This document shows positions 16,025 to 25,550 of a stretch of DNA of 64,000 bases, piece by piece. Position 1 is the stretch's first letter, and every line of letters begins with the position of its first letter. Where the stretch lies: contig ONCO01000002.1 of NCBI GenBank assembly GCA_900316365.1, forward strand, positions 73,431-137,430. Direction: 5' to 3'. The stretch comes from an uncultured Erysipelotrichaceae bacterium (GTDB lineage: Bacteria; Bacillota_I; Bacilli_A; RFN20; CAG-826). The position numbers were made by a program, and so were the translations under genes. Below the pieces are notes generated by a model. That model saw nothing but the letters and a program-made list of their open reading frames with translations. It did not search any database and was not told the DNA's origin.

Positions 16025-17578
16025 TTAGTCAGCGTAAATCACGAAGTGACTCTTGCTGGTAAGGTTAGTTGGGATGTCATCGTAAGAGATGGCCTGGACG
16101 GTGAAGGTCTTGTTGCTTAAATACTGCCATTCGTCTCTGGTGTTGTATTCCAAGCAGCTATTAAGCGTGATGGAGGAGCCATTCATCGTGTAGGTGCACT
16201 TCAAGCAGAGCGCCTCATCGCCGTTCCAAGTCCAGTTCCAGAAGGCGGTAAGGTATTCCTCGCAATTGATGGCGAAGTAAGTATTGCCAGTCTGGGATGG
16301 GCCAGTCGTACCGCCGGTGCCGTTGTTGGCTTTGGTGGTCGACATGTAGTAACGGGTGGTGACGATCTTCAAGGTGCCGTTATCGTCTTCGATGCCGATG
16401 CTCTTCGGAAGAGCGGCGAAGGCTTCATCGTCGCCGCTAAGCTTCTCTAAGACTTTGATTCGGGCTAAGCCTTTGCCGGAGAGGGAAACTTTCGCGGTGC
16501 AGCTCTTGCCGTCAATGGTCGCGGAGATCTCGTTTTCGGAAGTGAGAACGATGCTCGCATCCTTATTGCTGAGGGTGCCGGTGAAAGTGTTGCTTTCAGC
16601 GGACTTATCGATGGTAACATCGATGGCATGGACGGATTTTGGCGAGCACTTAAGCAGGACTTTGCTATTCGCGTAGTCGATGGAATAAGCGTATTTGCTG
16701 CCATCCCCATTCTCTTCTTTGTAATGCTTCGCGTCTTCAGGATTACCGAGTCTCTTGGTGACTTTGATCTTGCTGACGTCTGGAAGTTCGCAGAGTCGAT
16801 AGGAGGTTGGGAATTCATCCGTATCGACCTCATACTCGGCAAGGTAGACATCAACGTCAGTCATAACCGTGAGGTTACGGATATCTGGCATGACGTAGAG
16901 GTAGGTCTCCTTGTTCTTGTAAGGGTTATATGCGCTGGTGGTGAAGGTGACGGTGTTCTCGCCCTTAAGGAGGAAGGTATCCTTCATGATGAAGTGCGAG
17001 AATTCCCTGGAATCGCTCAGATCGATGCTGCTGGCGTCGACTTCAAGGCCATTGACCTGGATCTTGATGTAGGAGCTTAAATCCTTCATCTCGACGTATT
17101 TGCCGTCATCATCGACCCAGTTGGTGCGGAGAGCGACGTCGATGTCGCTATAGCCATGATCCTTAGTAAGGATGGAGAAGCTGACGGCACCGCCTTTCCT
17201 GTCTAAGCCAGAGATGGCTTCGCCAAGGTAAGTGTCATCGATTTTGACGTATTCCTGCGCAACATCGGAGTTGGCTGGAGCAATCGCCGCGTCACGGGCG
17301 TAGAAGGTGAAATCCTTCTTGTATTTGGATTTCGACTTGACGACTTTTCCGCCGTCCTCGTCGAATTTGAGGAAGTCATTATCAAGGGCAACGGCTTTCG
17401 GTTTGGCCGGGAAGGTGGCGAGGAGCTCAGACTGCTCCTTGTTGTATTTCCCTTCGTAGGCCGCGTATTTGGCACGGTCGGCGATCATGACCGAACCAGC
17501 GGCGACCACCGCTAAACCGGCAAGACCAATAGCAATGCTGTTGATCGGGTTCTTCTTAACTAAATCGAGGAATCCCAT
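16025..17578 (-). CDS. Membrane-anchored extracellular protein, partner of GH3
   Basis: 517 residues. A single N-terminal transmembrane helix (INSIAIGLAGLAVVAAGSVM, about residues 12-31) points the rest outside. The ectodomain is beta-rich. A segment near residues 150-230, with DTFLLKGENTVTFTTS, resembles galactose-binding or carbohydrate-binding jelly rolls. A Gly/Thr/Asn linker (NNGTGGTTGPSQTGN) near residue 425 leads to a C-terminal module with Trp-rich FWNWTWNGDEA and four Cys. The gene follows the GH3 gene by about 1 bp, so translation is likely coupled. A role in binding glycan for the neighbouring hydrolase is inferred; I recognise no named family. Confidence 0.75.
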   Translation of the reverse strand: MGFLDLVKKNPINSIAIGLAGLAVVAAGSVMIADRAKYAAYEGKYNKEQSELLATFPAKPKAVALDNDFLKFDEDGGKVVKSKSKYKKDFTFYARDAAIAPANSDVAQEYVKIDDTYLGEAISGLDRKGGAVSFSILTKDHGYSDIDVALRTNWVDDDGKYVEMKDLSSYIKIQVNGLEVDASSIDLSDSREFSHFIMKDTFLLKGENTVTFTTSAYNPYKNKETYLYVMPDIRNLTVMTDVDVYLAEYEVDTDEFPTSYRLCELPDVSKIKVTKRLGNPEDAKHYKEENGDGSKYAYSIDYANSKVLLKCSPKSVHAIDVTIDKSAESNTFTGTLSNKDASIVLTSENEISATIDGKSCTAKVSLSGKGLARIKVLEKLSGDDEAFAALPKSIGIEDDNGTLKIVTTRYYMSTTKANNGTGGTTGPSQTGNTYFAINCEEYLTAFWNWTWNGDEALCLKCTYTMNGSSITLNSCLEYNTRDEWQYLSNKTFTVQAISYDDIPTNLTSKSHFVIYAD

Positions 17579-17579
17579 A

Positions 17580-20500
17580 TTAGAACACCTCCTTTTTGCC
17601 GAAGAGGCCTTTGACAGCGTAGAGACCGCCGATGACTAAGCCGGTATAGGCAAGGATATCAACGGAGATAAGGGTCGGTTTCCACCAAGTCCATGGAAGC
17701 TTGGTTTCGACGACTACTACTGCATCCTCTGGATCAGCGGATTCGTTGTAGTTGGCGTTCTTCCAAAGCGCGTGGGAATAGGAATAGGCGATTTCGTGCA
17801 TGGCCTCTCTCATTCTCATCTGGAGACGAACTGGGGTATTCGATGGGGAGGCGTCGTTGCCACCGAAGTTGAAGCCGGTGCAATAGCCACCACCGAGGTT
17901 GATGTTACCGCCAGCTCTTAAGTTGGCGCCGATATTCATGTGGTCATCGCTCTCGGTCATATCGGTGATGATCTGGCCGCGGAAGCCCCACTCCTCACGG
18001 AGGACGCCGGTCATAAGGGCTTCGTTACCGCCGGCCCAAATGGCGCCTAAACGGTTGAAGGAAGTCATGACACCGGTGGAATCGCCATACTTAATGGCTT
18101 CTTCGAAGGTGCGGAGATAGATTTCGCGGAGGGCCTGCTCGTTGGTCCAGGTATAAAGGGCCATACGGTTGAAGTCCTGGTCATTGACGACGAAGTGCTT
18201 GACGAAGGTGGTTCTGCCATAGACGCCTAAGCCACGGATGACGTTGGCGATGACTCTGCCGGAGAGGTATGGGTCTTCGGACTGATAACCGGAGTTACGT
18301 CCGCCATATGGGGAACGATGGATGTTGCAAGCCGGGGAATAGAGAGCGTCTTTACCGGCTGGGCCCATATCGTTACCTTCGGATTTACCGAACATATAGG
18401 CCAAGACCTGGTTCCAAGTCTGGGCAAGGACGGTCGAGCCTGGATAGCCTGGGCAGCTGGTGCCTTTGGCCATAACGCCGTTACCGACCTGAGACGCGCC
18501 TTCAGCGTGCTGGAAGGCACCGTCATCGTTGCTTCTAAGACCGATGGCTTCAACGCCAGGAGCCTTGTACTGAGTATCCATGGTCAAGTAATGCTTGACG
18601 TGGTCCCATGGAAGCTGGTTGAGGAGTTCTTCCCACATCGGGTTATCGAAATCGTTGGCCATGATCTTGCCTTCATCGGTAAGACGGCCGCCTTCGATGA
18701 GTTTGAGTTTTGGAGCGGCATCCCAAGTTGGTTTCTTACGGGTGATTGGGCGTCCCCTCCAGTCGACTTCGGCATCATCCCAGTCAGAAGCCATCTGCGC
18801 GGTGAAGATGCTCTTTGGGGCGGTACGATCGTTGCTTCTTCTGAGCAACTCGCTATTCCACGGCTTATTTGGCTCAACGGCATCAAGAAGCTCAGGGAAC
18901 TCGTTACGATGGACGAAGTCGATGTCCTGACCGACGTTGGAACCATCGATGGAGATGGTCTCATAGGCCTCGTTCTCCGGAGTGTTCGGATCGTCAGTGA
19001 AGAGGTTTTTGACCTCGGTGCCGGTCTTTTCGTCGGTACGAATGAGGATATCCTCGGCGACGTTGTACTCGATGGTGTTGGTATTCATCTCTTTGAGATG
19101 ATGGGCATCGGTCATGAGTTTGAGCTCATATTTGCCCTCTTCCAACTCGTAGCCTTTGAAGCCGTTTTCGTTGGCGTCGTTATAGTCGTAGGACTTGAAA
19201 TCCTTCGCGTCGACTTCGATTTCGACGTTGGCCTTCTGCCCTGGCTTAAGCTCTGGGCTCTTGGCGTAGGCGACAAGTTTGACGTAGGACTTCTCAATGC
19301 CGCCTGGAGTATATGGGGCGGTGAGATAAACGCCGATAACGTCTTTGCCGGCCATATCACCGGTGTTGGTGACCTGGACGGTGAGTTTGATTTTGCTTTC
19401 GTTGGTGATGTTGGAACCCTTAGCGAGGGAAGTATCAGTTAACTCCCAATCGAAGGTGGTATAGGAAAGACCATAGCCGAATGGGTACTGGACAACGGCG
19501 TCATAGCCCGTCTTGGTGCTGTCATCAGCAAGTCCTTCGAGGGTGTAGTTGTCCCAGAAGCCTTCCTTGTAGGCGGTCTCGAACCAGCGATAGCCGACGT
19601 AGATGCCTTCGGTGTATTCGACGTAGCAGGAAGTGTTGTAGAAAGCTGAACCACCAACACCCATCATCGTGCAGCTGCTTGGCGCACCTTTGTATTGGTG
19701 GGTGAATTTGCAGTTACCACGGAAATAGGTGATGTTGTACTTGTGATCGTAAGGATAAGTATCGGTCAAATGGCCGGATGGCGAAGCATCACCCCAGAGG
19801 ATTTCTGGGATGGAGAGGGCGCCTTGGTTACCAGTCGCGCCGACGCTGATGCATCCGTCGATGCCTTTGATCTTATCGAGGAAGTCGAGCTGAACCGCAT
19901 TCGTCGAGTTGATGACGATGATGACATTCTCGAAGTCTTCGGCGATTTTTCTAATCGCATATTCCTCTTCGGTGGAAATCTGAAGGTAGGTGCGGTTTTG
20001 ATCCTTTGGCTGACCTTCGGTCTTGGTCTGATAATGCGGAGCGTCGGAGTTTTCGCCAGCATGCCTCGACACGACGAATAAGGCGGTGTTGGAGAAAGTC
20101 TTCGCGCGCTCGTAAATCTCTTGATATTCACCAGAAGTCTCCAAGGATGGCTCGCGTACCTGATAATAATTGTCGAGCGCGGCCGTGATGGTGTTACTGT
20201 CGCCTTCGGCCTTATGCCACTTCAGATAATACTCAGGGATCTCCTGGTTAACTTGGATGCCGTATTTGGCAAGCGCTTGGTTAAGGTCATATTTATCCTG
20301 ACCATCGGAACCGACCATTTCAGAACCGGATGACATGGTGTACCAGTCGACGGATCCATGGCCAAAGACGTTGACCTTGCTAATAGACCTAGCAAGAGGA
20401 AGGGTCCCGTCATTCTTAAGCATGACGATGCCTTCGCGTTCAATCTCGCGAGCGAGCTGGTTGCCCATGTTCTTCGCGGATTTGCTATTGCCCAGATCCG

Positions 20501-20648
20501 AATTGGCCGTGTCGGTCGTATGGTGGGTAATAACAGTTGCGTACTTTCCAAAGGCCAATCCGTTACCTACGCCAAGGGCTACGCCCCCTGCGACTATCGC
20601 GGATAATGCTGCAATGGAAAGGACTTTACTCTTCAATGGATTGCCCAT
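17580..20648 (-). CDS. Circularly permuted family 3 glycoside hydrolase, membrane-anchored
   Basis: 1022 residues. The domain order is reversed from ordinary GH3 enzymes: the alpha/beta GH3_C domain comes first (REGIVMLKNDGTLPL near residue 70; GDASPSGHLTDTYP near residue 280), then the fibronectin-III-like domain (about 410-530), and last the TIM barrel (about 600-970) with the nucleophile Asp in IITDMTESDDHMN. Such permuted beta-glucosidases are known in rumen clostridia. There is a transmembrane segment at each end (about residues 9-33 and 990-1012), so the enzyme may be held to the membrane at both termini. Start chosen from AAGGAGAA eight bases upstream. The sugar specificity cannot be read from sequence. 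Confidence 0.93.
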   Translation of the reverse strand: MGNPLKSKVLSIAALSAIVAGGVALGVGNGLAFGKYATVITHHTTDTANSDLGNSKSAKNMGNQLAREIEREGIVMLKNDGTLPLARSISKVNVFGHGSVDWYTMSSGSEMVGSDGQDKYDLNQALAKYGIQVNQEIPEYYLKWHKAEGDSNTITAALDNYYQVREPSLETSGEYQEIYERAKTFSNTALFVVSRHAGENSDAPHYQTKTEGQPKDQNRTYLQISTEEEYAIRKIAEDFENVIIVINSTNAVQLDFLDKIKGIDGCISVGATGNQGALSIPEILWGDASPSGHLTDTYPYDHKYNITYFRGNCKFTHQYKGAPSSCTMMGVGGSAFYNTSCYVEYTEGIYVGYRWFETAYKEGFWDNYTLEGLADDSTKTGYDAVVQYPFGYGLSYTTFDWELTDTSLAKGSNITNESKIKLTVQVTNTGDMAGKDVIGVYLTAPYTPGGIEKSYVKLVAYAKSPELKPGQKANVEIEVDAKDFKSYDYNDANENGFKGYELEEGKYELKLMTDAHHLKEMNTNTIEYNVAEDILIRTDEKTGTEVKNLFTDDPNTPENEAYETISIDGSNVGQDIDFVHRNEFPELLDAVEPNKPWNSELLRRSNDRTAPKSIFTAQMASDWDDAEVDWRGRPITRKKPTWDAAPKLKLIEGGRLTDEGKIMANDFDNPMWEELLNQLPWDHVKHYLTMDTQYKAPGVEAIGLRSNDDGAFQHAEGASQVGNGVMAKGTSCPGYPGSTVLAQTWNQVLAYMFGKSEGNDMGPAGKDALYSPACNIHRSPYGGRNSGYQSEDPYLSGRVIANVIRGLGVYGRTTFVKHFVVNDQDFNRMALYTWTNEQALREIYLRTFEEAIKYGDSTGVMTSFNRLGAIWAGGNEALMTGVLREEWGFRGQIITDMTESDDHMNIGANLRAGGNINLGGGYCTGFNFGGNDASPSNTPVRLQMRMREAMHEIAYSYSHALWKNANYNESADPEDAVVVVETKLPWTWWKPTLISVDILAYTGLVIGGLYAVKGLFGKKEVF

Positions 20649-20934
20649 TTTTGAACGTTCTCCTTTTTTGAATTTGATTCATTTTAGCCATGCGGTTTCG
20701 ATGATTAAAGACCTAACGCAAGATTGTCAGTCACCGCCGACAAGATTGCCTTATTTCAGCCGAATCGAGAGCATTTTTTTAAGTAAGAACAGTGATTTAA
20801 ACAATTATGAAACGTGTATAAATATCTAGATTCTTTTGTCACCGAAGACAAATAATCGGTCCGGACCGTGTCGAAGCGGCCCTAATAATCACGATTGAAA
20901 AGGCGAAAGGTCACTATTTCGCAAAAGAGTCTTA
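20649..20934. promoter_or_regulatory. GH3 upstream region with inverted and direct repeats
   Basis: A gene-free stretch of nearly 300 bp ahead of the GH3 operon. It contains a perfect 12-bp palindrome CGGTCCGGACCG at 20857-20868 and the inverted repeat TTTGTC-N6-GACAAA at 20835-20852. Two similar 14-mers, GTCACCGAAGACAA (20838-20851) and GTCACCGCCGACAA (20730-20743), lie 108 bp apart. GCGAAA-N8-TTTCGC lies at 20903-20922. I could not fix the promoter. The repeats suggest one or more regulator sites. Confidence 0.5.
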
Positions 20935-20968
20935 AGAAAAAACACGGCGGATCAACTCCCGCCGTGTT
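20935..20968 (-). terminator. Terminator of the ileS-lspA-rluD operon
   Basis: Minus-strand AACACGGCGG-N8-CCGCCGTGTT followed by a T run. Confidence 0.96.
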
Positions 20969-20994
20969 ATTTTTGATGGAACCTATCCTTATTA

Positions 20995-21897
20995 TTATTT
21001 AAGGGAAGAAAGGACCTTTTCGAAGTGTTCTGGCAATGGGGCCGTAAATGACATCTCTTTGCCGCTGCTTGGATGGATAAAGGTCAACTTGTAGGCATGT
21101 AATAGTTGTCCCGCGTCGTAGATTCTCCGATTTCCGGTGCCATAAAGCGGGTCGCCGATGACAGGGTGGCCGATATAGTCCATATGGACGCGAATCTGAT
21201 GGGTCCTACCAGTTAAAAGACGGCAGCTCACCAAAGTGACTTCGCTCTCTTTATAACGCTTCTCGACATGGAAGAAAGTGATAGCTTCCTTACCGTGCAA
21301 GACATCGACGCAATTTCTGGTTGGGCGATTCTTGTCCCTAGCGATTGGGGCGTTAATCTTGCCATCGTCTTCGAGGATGACTCCTTTGACGAGCGCGTAA
21401 TATTCGCGATGCATCGTGTGGGTCGAAAGCTGCTCCTGGATTTTCCTATAGGCGTTATCGTTCTTGGTGACAAGCAATAAACCAGAGGTATCCTTGTCGA
21501 TACGATGGACGATGCCAGGGCGATCAGGATCGCCTTCGCTTAAGGCCATTTCGCGACCGATAAGGGCGTTGACTAACGTACCCTCATAATGGCCGTTTCC
21601 TGGATGAACAACCATGCCGACAGGCTTGTTGATGAGCAAAACGTCATCATCTTCATAGACGATGTCGAGAGGGATATCTTCGCCGGCTAAATCAGCCTTT
21701 GGGGCGCTATATTCAAGAGCGACAAGAAGATCGTTCTCGCGGAGATTATAATGCGGTTTCTCAACCTTTCCGTTGATGGTGACTTTACCCTCAACAATCA
21801 TTTTCTTCGCAACCGATCTAGAAGGATAGAATCCAGACGAAGTCAGGGTCTCATCGAGTCTTTTACCGACAAGACTTGCATCAATCCTCTTTTCCAT
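20995..21897 (-). CDS. rluD: RluD-family ribosomal large-subunit pseudouridine synthase
   Basis: 300 residues. An N-terminal S4 RNA-binding domain (SRSVAKKMIVEGKVTING, about 25-45) precedes the RsuA/RluA catalytic domain with HRIDKDTSGLLLVTKN near residue 132, whose Asp is the catalytic residue. Third gene of ileS-lspA-rluD; its start lies 17 bp inside lspA. The exact uridines modified are inferred from the family. Confidence 0.94.
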   Translation of the reverse strand: MEKRIDASLVGKRLDETLTSSGFYPSRSVAKKMIVEGKVTINGKVEKPHYNLRENDLLVALEYSAPKADLAGEDIPLDIVYEDDDVLLINKPVGMVVHPGNGHYEGTLVNALIGREMALSEGDPDRPGIVHRIDKDTSGLLLVTKNDNAYRKIQEQLSTHTMHREYYALVKGVILEDDGKINAPIARDKNRPTRNCVDVLHGKEAITFFHVEKRYKESEVTLVSCRLLTGRTHQIRVHMDYIGHPVIGDPLYGTGNRRIYDAGQLLHAYKLTFIHPSSGKEMSFTAPLPEHFEKVLSSLK

Positions 21898-22552
21898 CTT
21901 CCTTTTTCTCCTCGCTTAAAGAGCCTTTAGGCATAGGGTTTTCATAGATGATTGGGGATTCCTCTTCCTTCTTTTTCTCCTTGGCTTCCTTGATAGAATC
22001 CAAGATTAAGTAAACGATGAAGAGGATGATGCCGATGACGAGATAGCTATCCGCCATATTGAACGTCGGGAACGGATTGAACGGAATACCGCCATTCTGT
22101 GGTTTGGATGGTCCGCCGCCAAGATAGAACTGAATGAAATCGATGACGCCGTCGAAACCGACGATGCCTTTGAAATAGAAAGCCCTATCGATGAGGTTTC
22201 CCACCGCACCGGCGGCCAAAAGGGCAAGGATGGCCTGGAAGAATGGGGTCTGCTTTTTACGTCCGATAACCATGTAGGCGATAATGGCCGCGGACATGAT
22301 GAGGGAGACCGAGATTCCTAAGATTCTGCCGAAGACGCCATCAAGACCGATCGAGAAAGCGGCCTTGGTGTTGTAGCTAAGGGAGAAATAGAAGAAACCA
22401 TCGATCACAGCGACAGTCTGATTTGGGAGTTCGGAAAGGATATTATGCGCCACCCACTTGGTAACAAAGTCCAAGACGACGAGCGCAAAAGCGATTGCTC
22501 CGAAGAGAATCAGATAGAAAGTCGGGCTTTTTTGCTTCTTGTTTTCTTCCAT
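21881..22552 (-). CDS. lspA: Lipoprotein signal peptidase (type II)
   Basis: Membrane aspartyl protease cutting prolipoproteins, 223 residues against a usual 150-170. Four membrane helices are visible. The catalytic Asp residues are in NLIDRAFYF near residue 118 and FNMADSYLVIG near residue 171. The extra length is an N-terminal stretch and a Lys/Glu-rich cytoplasmic tail after residue 190. The ATG immediately follows the ileS stop. Its substrates would include the lipobox protein at 7.6 kb. Confidence 0.95.
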   Translation of the reverse strand: MEENKKQKSPTFYLILFGAIAFALVVLDFVTKWVAHNILSELPNQTVAVIDGFFYFSLSYNTKAAFSIGLDGVFGRILGISVSLIMSAAIIAYMVIGRKKQTPFFQAILALLAAGAVGNLIDRAFYFKGIVGFDGVIDFIQFYLGGGPSKPQNGGIPFNPFPTFNMADSYLVIGIILFIVYLILDSIKEAKEKKKEEESPIIYENPMPKGSLSEEKKEDGKED

Positions 22553-25273
22553 TTATTCTCCTTTAAGCGCAGTCGCGCAACGATCGCAGATATGGTCATC
22601 GCCGTGTTCGTGGGTATGCGGGACGATTCTTCTGCAGCGATCGCAGAGTTCGCCTTCCGCCACCACGACTTCGGCTTTATTCTCTTTGCCTTCTTCCAAA
22701 GAGATGGAGGCAACGATTAAGTTGGAGGCAAGTTCTTCGCTAGAGAAGGAAGCGAGGAGATCATAATCTTCCTTAACCAAGCTGAGCTTTAAGCTACCAG
22801 CGCTGGATTGGCCGATGAGGCCATTCGCACGGGCGTCTTCAAGAGCCTTAAGAGCAACGTCTCTGACTTTCTTGAAGCGAGCGAATTCCGCTAAAACGTC
22901 TTCGCCATATTCGTGGCTTTCCTTTGGCATGTCCTCGAACTGTGGGGATTCTTTCTTCATGCCCGGGATAGCGTGGTAAACCTCGTCCATGGTGAAGGAA
23001 AGGATTGGGTTGAGCAATAAGCAAAGCTCGTATGCGCACTGATATACGACATACTGGATGGCCTTTCTTCTAGAAGAGTCGGCGGCATCGCAATAAAGCG
23101 CATCTTTCGCCTGGTCAAGATAGAAAGAAGATAAGTCGCCAGACATGAAGCTGGTAACGACGGTTGTAACCCCGGCGAAATCAAACTTCTCGTAGCAGGC
23201 AAGAGCGCGGTTTTTGACGTCCTCGAGTTCAGCGAGGATATAGGTATCGAGTTTAGAAAGGGTTGGCTTTTCGCCTGCGACATATGGCTTATCGCCATCA
23301 TGGAGGTTGGCAAGTAAGAAACGGAAGGTGTTTCTGATCTTTCTGTAGGTATCAGAAATGACCTTGATGATGCCCTCGCTTAAGCGGACATCCGCGGTGT
23401 AATCGATTTCCGCGGCCCAAAGACGAAGGATATCCGCGCCGAATTGATTGGCGATCTTGCTTGGGTCGATGCCGTTTCCTTTGGATTTGGACATCTTCTC
23501 CCAATTCTCGTCCATGACCCAACCATGGGTAAGGCAGGTCTTGAATGGGGCCACGCCATTGGTGGCCATGGAAAGGATGAGGGAGGCGTTGAACCAACCG
23601 CGATACTGGTCGTTGCCCTCAAGATAGAGGTCGGCTGGGTATTTGATGCCTCTTTCCCTTAAGGTGCCGTTCCAGGAAGAACCGGAGTCAAACCAGACGT
23701 CCATGATGTCTTTTTCCTTAACGAAGGCGCCATTCGGGGATTTTTTGTTCTTATAACCTTCTGGGAGGAGGTCTTTGGCCTCTTTCTCGAACCAGATGTT
23801 GGAGCCATGCTCTCTAATGAGTTTGGCGATATGTTTGAAAACAGCTTCCTCTAAGATTGGGCTACCATCTTCGTTATAGATGATAGGGAGAGGAACGCCC
23901 CAGACACGCTGACGGGAAATGCACCAGTCGGCGCGGTCTTTGATCATGTTGACCATCTTCTGTTCGCCCCAGGCCGGAACCCATTTGATTTCATGGACGG
24001 CCTTAAGCAAATCCTCGCGGATTGGCTCGATGGAGCAGAACCACTGCGGAGTCGCGCGGAAGATGACCGGTTTCTTGGTTCTCCAGTCATGCGGATAGCT
24101 ATGGACGATATCGACTTCCTTCAAAAGGTGCCCATTCGCCTCAAGCATCTCCACCACTTTATCGTTAGCCTCGCCATAGAAGAGGCCGTTAAGTGGGTCG
24201 TTTTCCTCAAGGTGCATATAGCCGCGATCATCGACTGGGCAGGTTGGCTTGATGCCGTACTTCATGCAGGCGTTGAAGTCATCAAGACCGAAGTCAGGCG
24301 CGGTATGGACTAAGCCGGTACCGGAATCGCTGGTGACATAGGAGTTGACGATGATCGGGGAAACTCTCTCATAGAGAGGGTGCTTATATTGGACGAATTC
24401 CATGTCCTGGCCATGGAAGGACTTAAGAAGCTCGCACTCGGTTAAGCCAAGTTCCTGGACCAAGGTTTCCTTTAAGTCTTCGAGGAAAACGAGCTTGCCG
24501 CGGTTGGTCTGATACATGCCGTAGCTAAACTTCGGGTTGACGGTGACGGCTTGGTTGCCTGGGATGGTCCATGGGGTCGTGGTCCAGATGACGATCTTCG
24601 CATCGTTATCGATTAAGCCTTTGCCGTCGACGACATCAAAGGTGACGTACATCGTACGGGCTTCGATATCGTGGTATTCGACTTCGGCTTCCGCTAAAGC
24701 GGATTCGCTCGATGGGGACCAATAAACTGGCTTAAGGCCTTTGAAGATCAAGCCTTTGAGGGCCATGGTGGCGAAGACTTCGATCTGTCTCGCCTCATAT
24801 TCGTGGAGGAGGGTGAGGTATGGATGGTCATAGTCGCCTAAAACGCCGAGACGATGAATCTGGCTCTTCTGGGTCGCGACTTGGTTTCTGGCGTAGTTCT
24901 CGCAGATGTTGCGGAATTCTGGAAGCGGGGTCTTCTTACGGTCAACGCCGCTCTTGGTGACCATGTTCTCGATAGGAAGGCCATGGGTGTCCCAACCAAA
25001 AATGAATGGGGTCTTATAGCCAGCCATGTTCTTATAACGGACTACAAAGTCCTTTAAAAGACGGTTGAGCATGTGGCCGCAGTGCATGTTGCCATTCGCG
25101 TATGGTGGGCCATCATGAAGAATGTATTCTTCGCATCCCTCGCGATTCTCATTCATCTTTTCGTAAAGCTTCATCTCATCCCACTTCTCAATGAGCTTTG
25201 GCTCCTTGAGGTTGAGATTGCCGCGCATCTCGAAGCTGGTCGACGGCATTAATAGGGTTTCTTTAAGTGACAT
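22553..25273 (-). CDS. ileS: Isoleucine--tRNA ligase
   Basis: Class I synthetase, 906 residues. HIGH-type motif PPYANGNMHCGHMLN near residue 55, KMSKS in WEKMSKSKGNGIDP near residue 590, and a C-terminal zinc finger CDRCRR...CDRC near residues 875-900. An upstream in-frame TTG at 25285 falls in the Shine-Dalgarno itself (GGAGGGAAAT), so the ATG at 25271-25273 is taken. First gene of the ileS-lspA-rluD operon, controlled by a T-box leader. Confidence 0.98.
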   Translation of the reverse strand: MSLKETLLMPSTSFEMRGNLNLKEPKLIEKWDEMKLYEKMNENREGCEEYILHDGPPYANGNMHCGHMLNRLLKDFVVRYKNMAGYKTPFIFGWDTHGLPIENMVTKSGVDRKKTPLPEFRNICENYARNQVATQKSQIHRLGVLGDYDHPYLTLLHEYEARQIEVFATMALKGLIFKGLKPVYWSPSSESALAEAEVEYHDIEARTMYVTFDVVDGKGLIDNDAKIVIWTTTPWTIPGNQAVTVNPKFSYGMYQTNRGKLVFLEDLKETLVQELGLTECELLKSFHGQDMEFVQYKHPLYERVSPIIVNSYVTSDSGTGLVHTAPDFGLDDFNACMKYGIKPTCPVDDRGYMHLEENDPLNGLFYGEANDKVVEMLEANGHLLKEVDIVHSYPHDWRTKKPVIFRATPQWFCSIEPIREDLLKAVHEIKWVPAWGEQKMVNMIKDRADWCISRQRVWGVPLPIIYNEDGSPILEEAVFKHIAKLIREHGSNIWFEKEAKDLLPEGYKNKKSPNGAFVKEKDIMDVWFDSGSSWNGTLRERGIKYPADLYLEGNDQYRGWFNASLILSMATNGVAPFKTCLTHGWVMDENWEKMSKSKGNGIDPSKIANQFGADILRLWAAEIDYTADVRLSEGIIKVISDTYRKIRNTFRFLLANLHDGDKPYVAGEKPTLSKLDTYILAELEDVKNRALACYEKFDFAGVTTVVTSFMSGDLSSFYLDQAKDALYCDAADSSRRKAIQYVVYQCAYELCLLLNPILSFTMDEVYHAIPGMKKESPQFEDMPKESHEYGEDVLAEFARFKKVRDVALKALEDARANGLIGQSSAGSLKLSLVKEDYDLLASFSSEELASNLIVASISLEEGKENKAEVVVAEGELCDRCRRIVPHTHEHGDDHICDRCATALKGE

Positions 25274-25285
25274 ATTTCCCTCCAA

Positions 25286-25500
25286 TAAATAAAGCGTCCC
25301 CTAGACGAAGGGCGTCTAGGGGACGCGGTACCACCTTGTTTCTGGGCTATTGCCCACTCAATGGTCTTAACGCGACCGACGGCCTCCTTACTGCTTTCAG
25401 GAAGCATGCTCCGAAGTGATAACCTTTCGCTTGCCCCTTCTCAGCTGCCAGGGCTCTCTGTCTTTTGCTACTAGGCGTTGTCTTCTTCAACGCGGTGTTA
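25286..25500 (-). promoter_or_regulatory. T-box leader of ileS (AUC specifier)
   Basis: The T-box core GGTGGTACCGCG precedes a very strong terminator stem GCGTCCCCTAGACG/CGTCTAGGGGACGC (25294-25326). The stem I apical motif GGCAGCTGAG is present. The specifier ATC followed by A is at complement 25418-25420, matching isoleucine. Confidence 0.96.
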
Positions 25501-25529
25501 ATGATAGACTCTTAGATAAATCTAAGCAA
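25501..25529 (-). promoter_or_regulatory. Promoter of the ileS T-box transcript
   Basis: TTGCTT (complement 25524-25529), 17 bp, TATCAT (complement 25501-25506). An inverted repeat AGACT..CTTAGAT-TT-ATCTAAG..AGTCT spans -35 to -10 (25506-25533). It could also act as a weak terminator for the SPFH gene. Confidence 0.6.
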
Positions 25530-25550
25530 GTCTCTTGGCCTTAGAGGCGA

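Noticed and set aside
18318-19442. Long open frame (374 codons) on the plus strand opposite the GH3 gene
   Set aside because: It mirrors the codon bias of GH3, has no ribosome site and no recognisable domain; it is a shadow frame.
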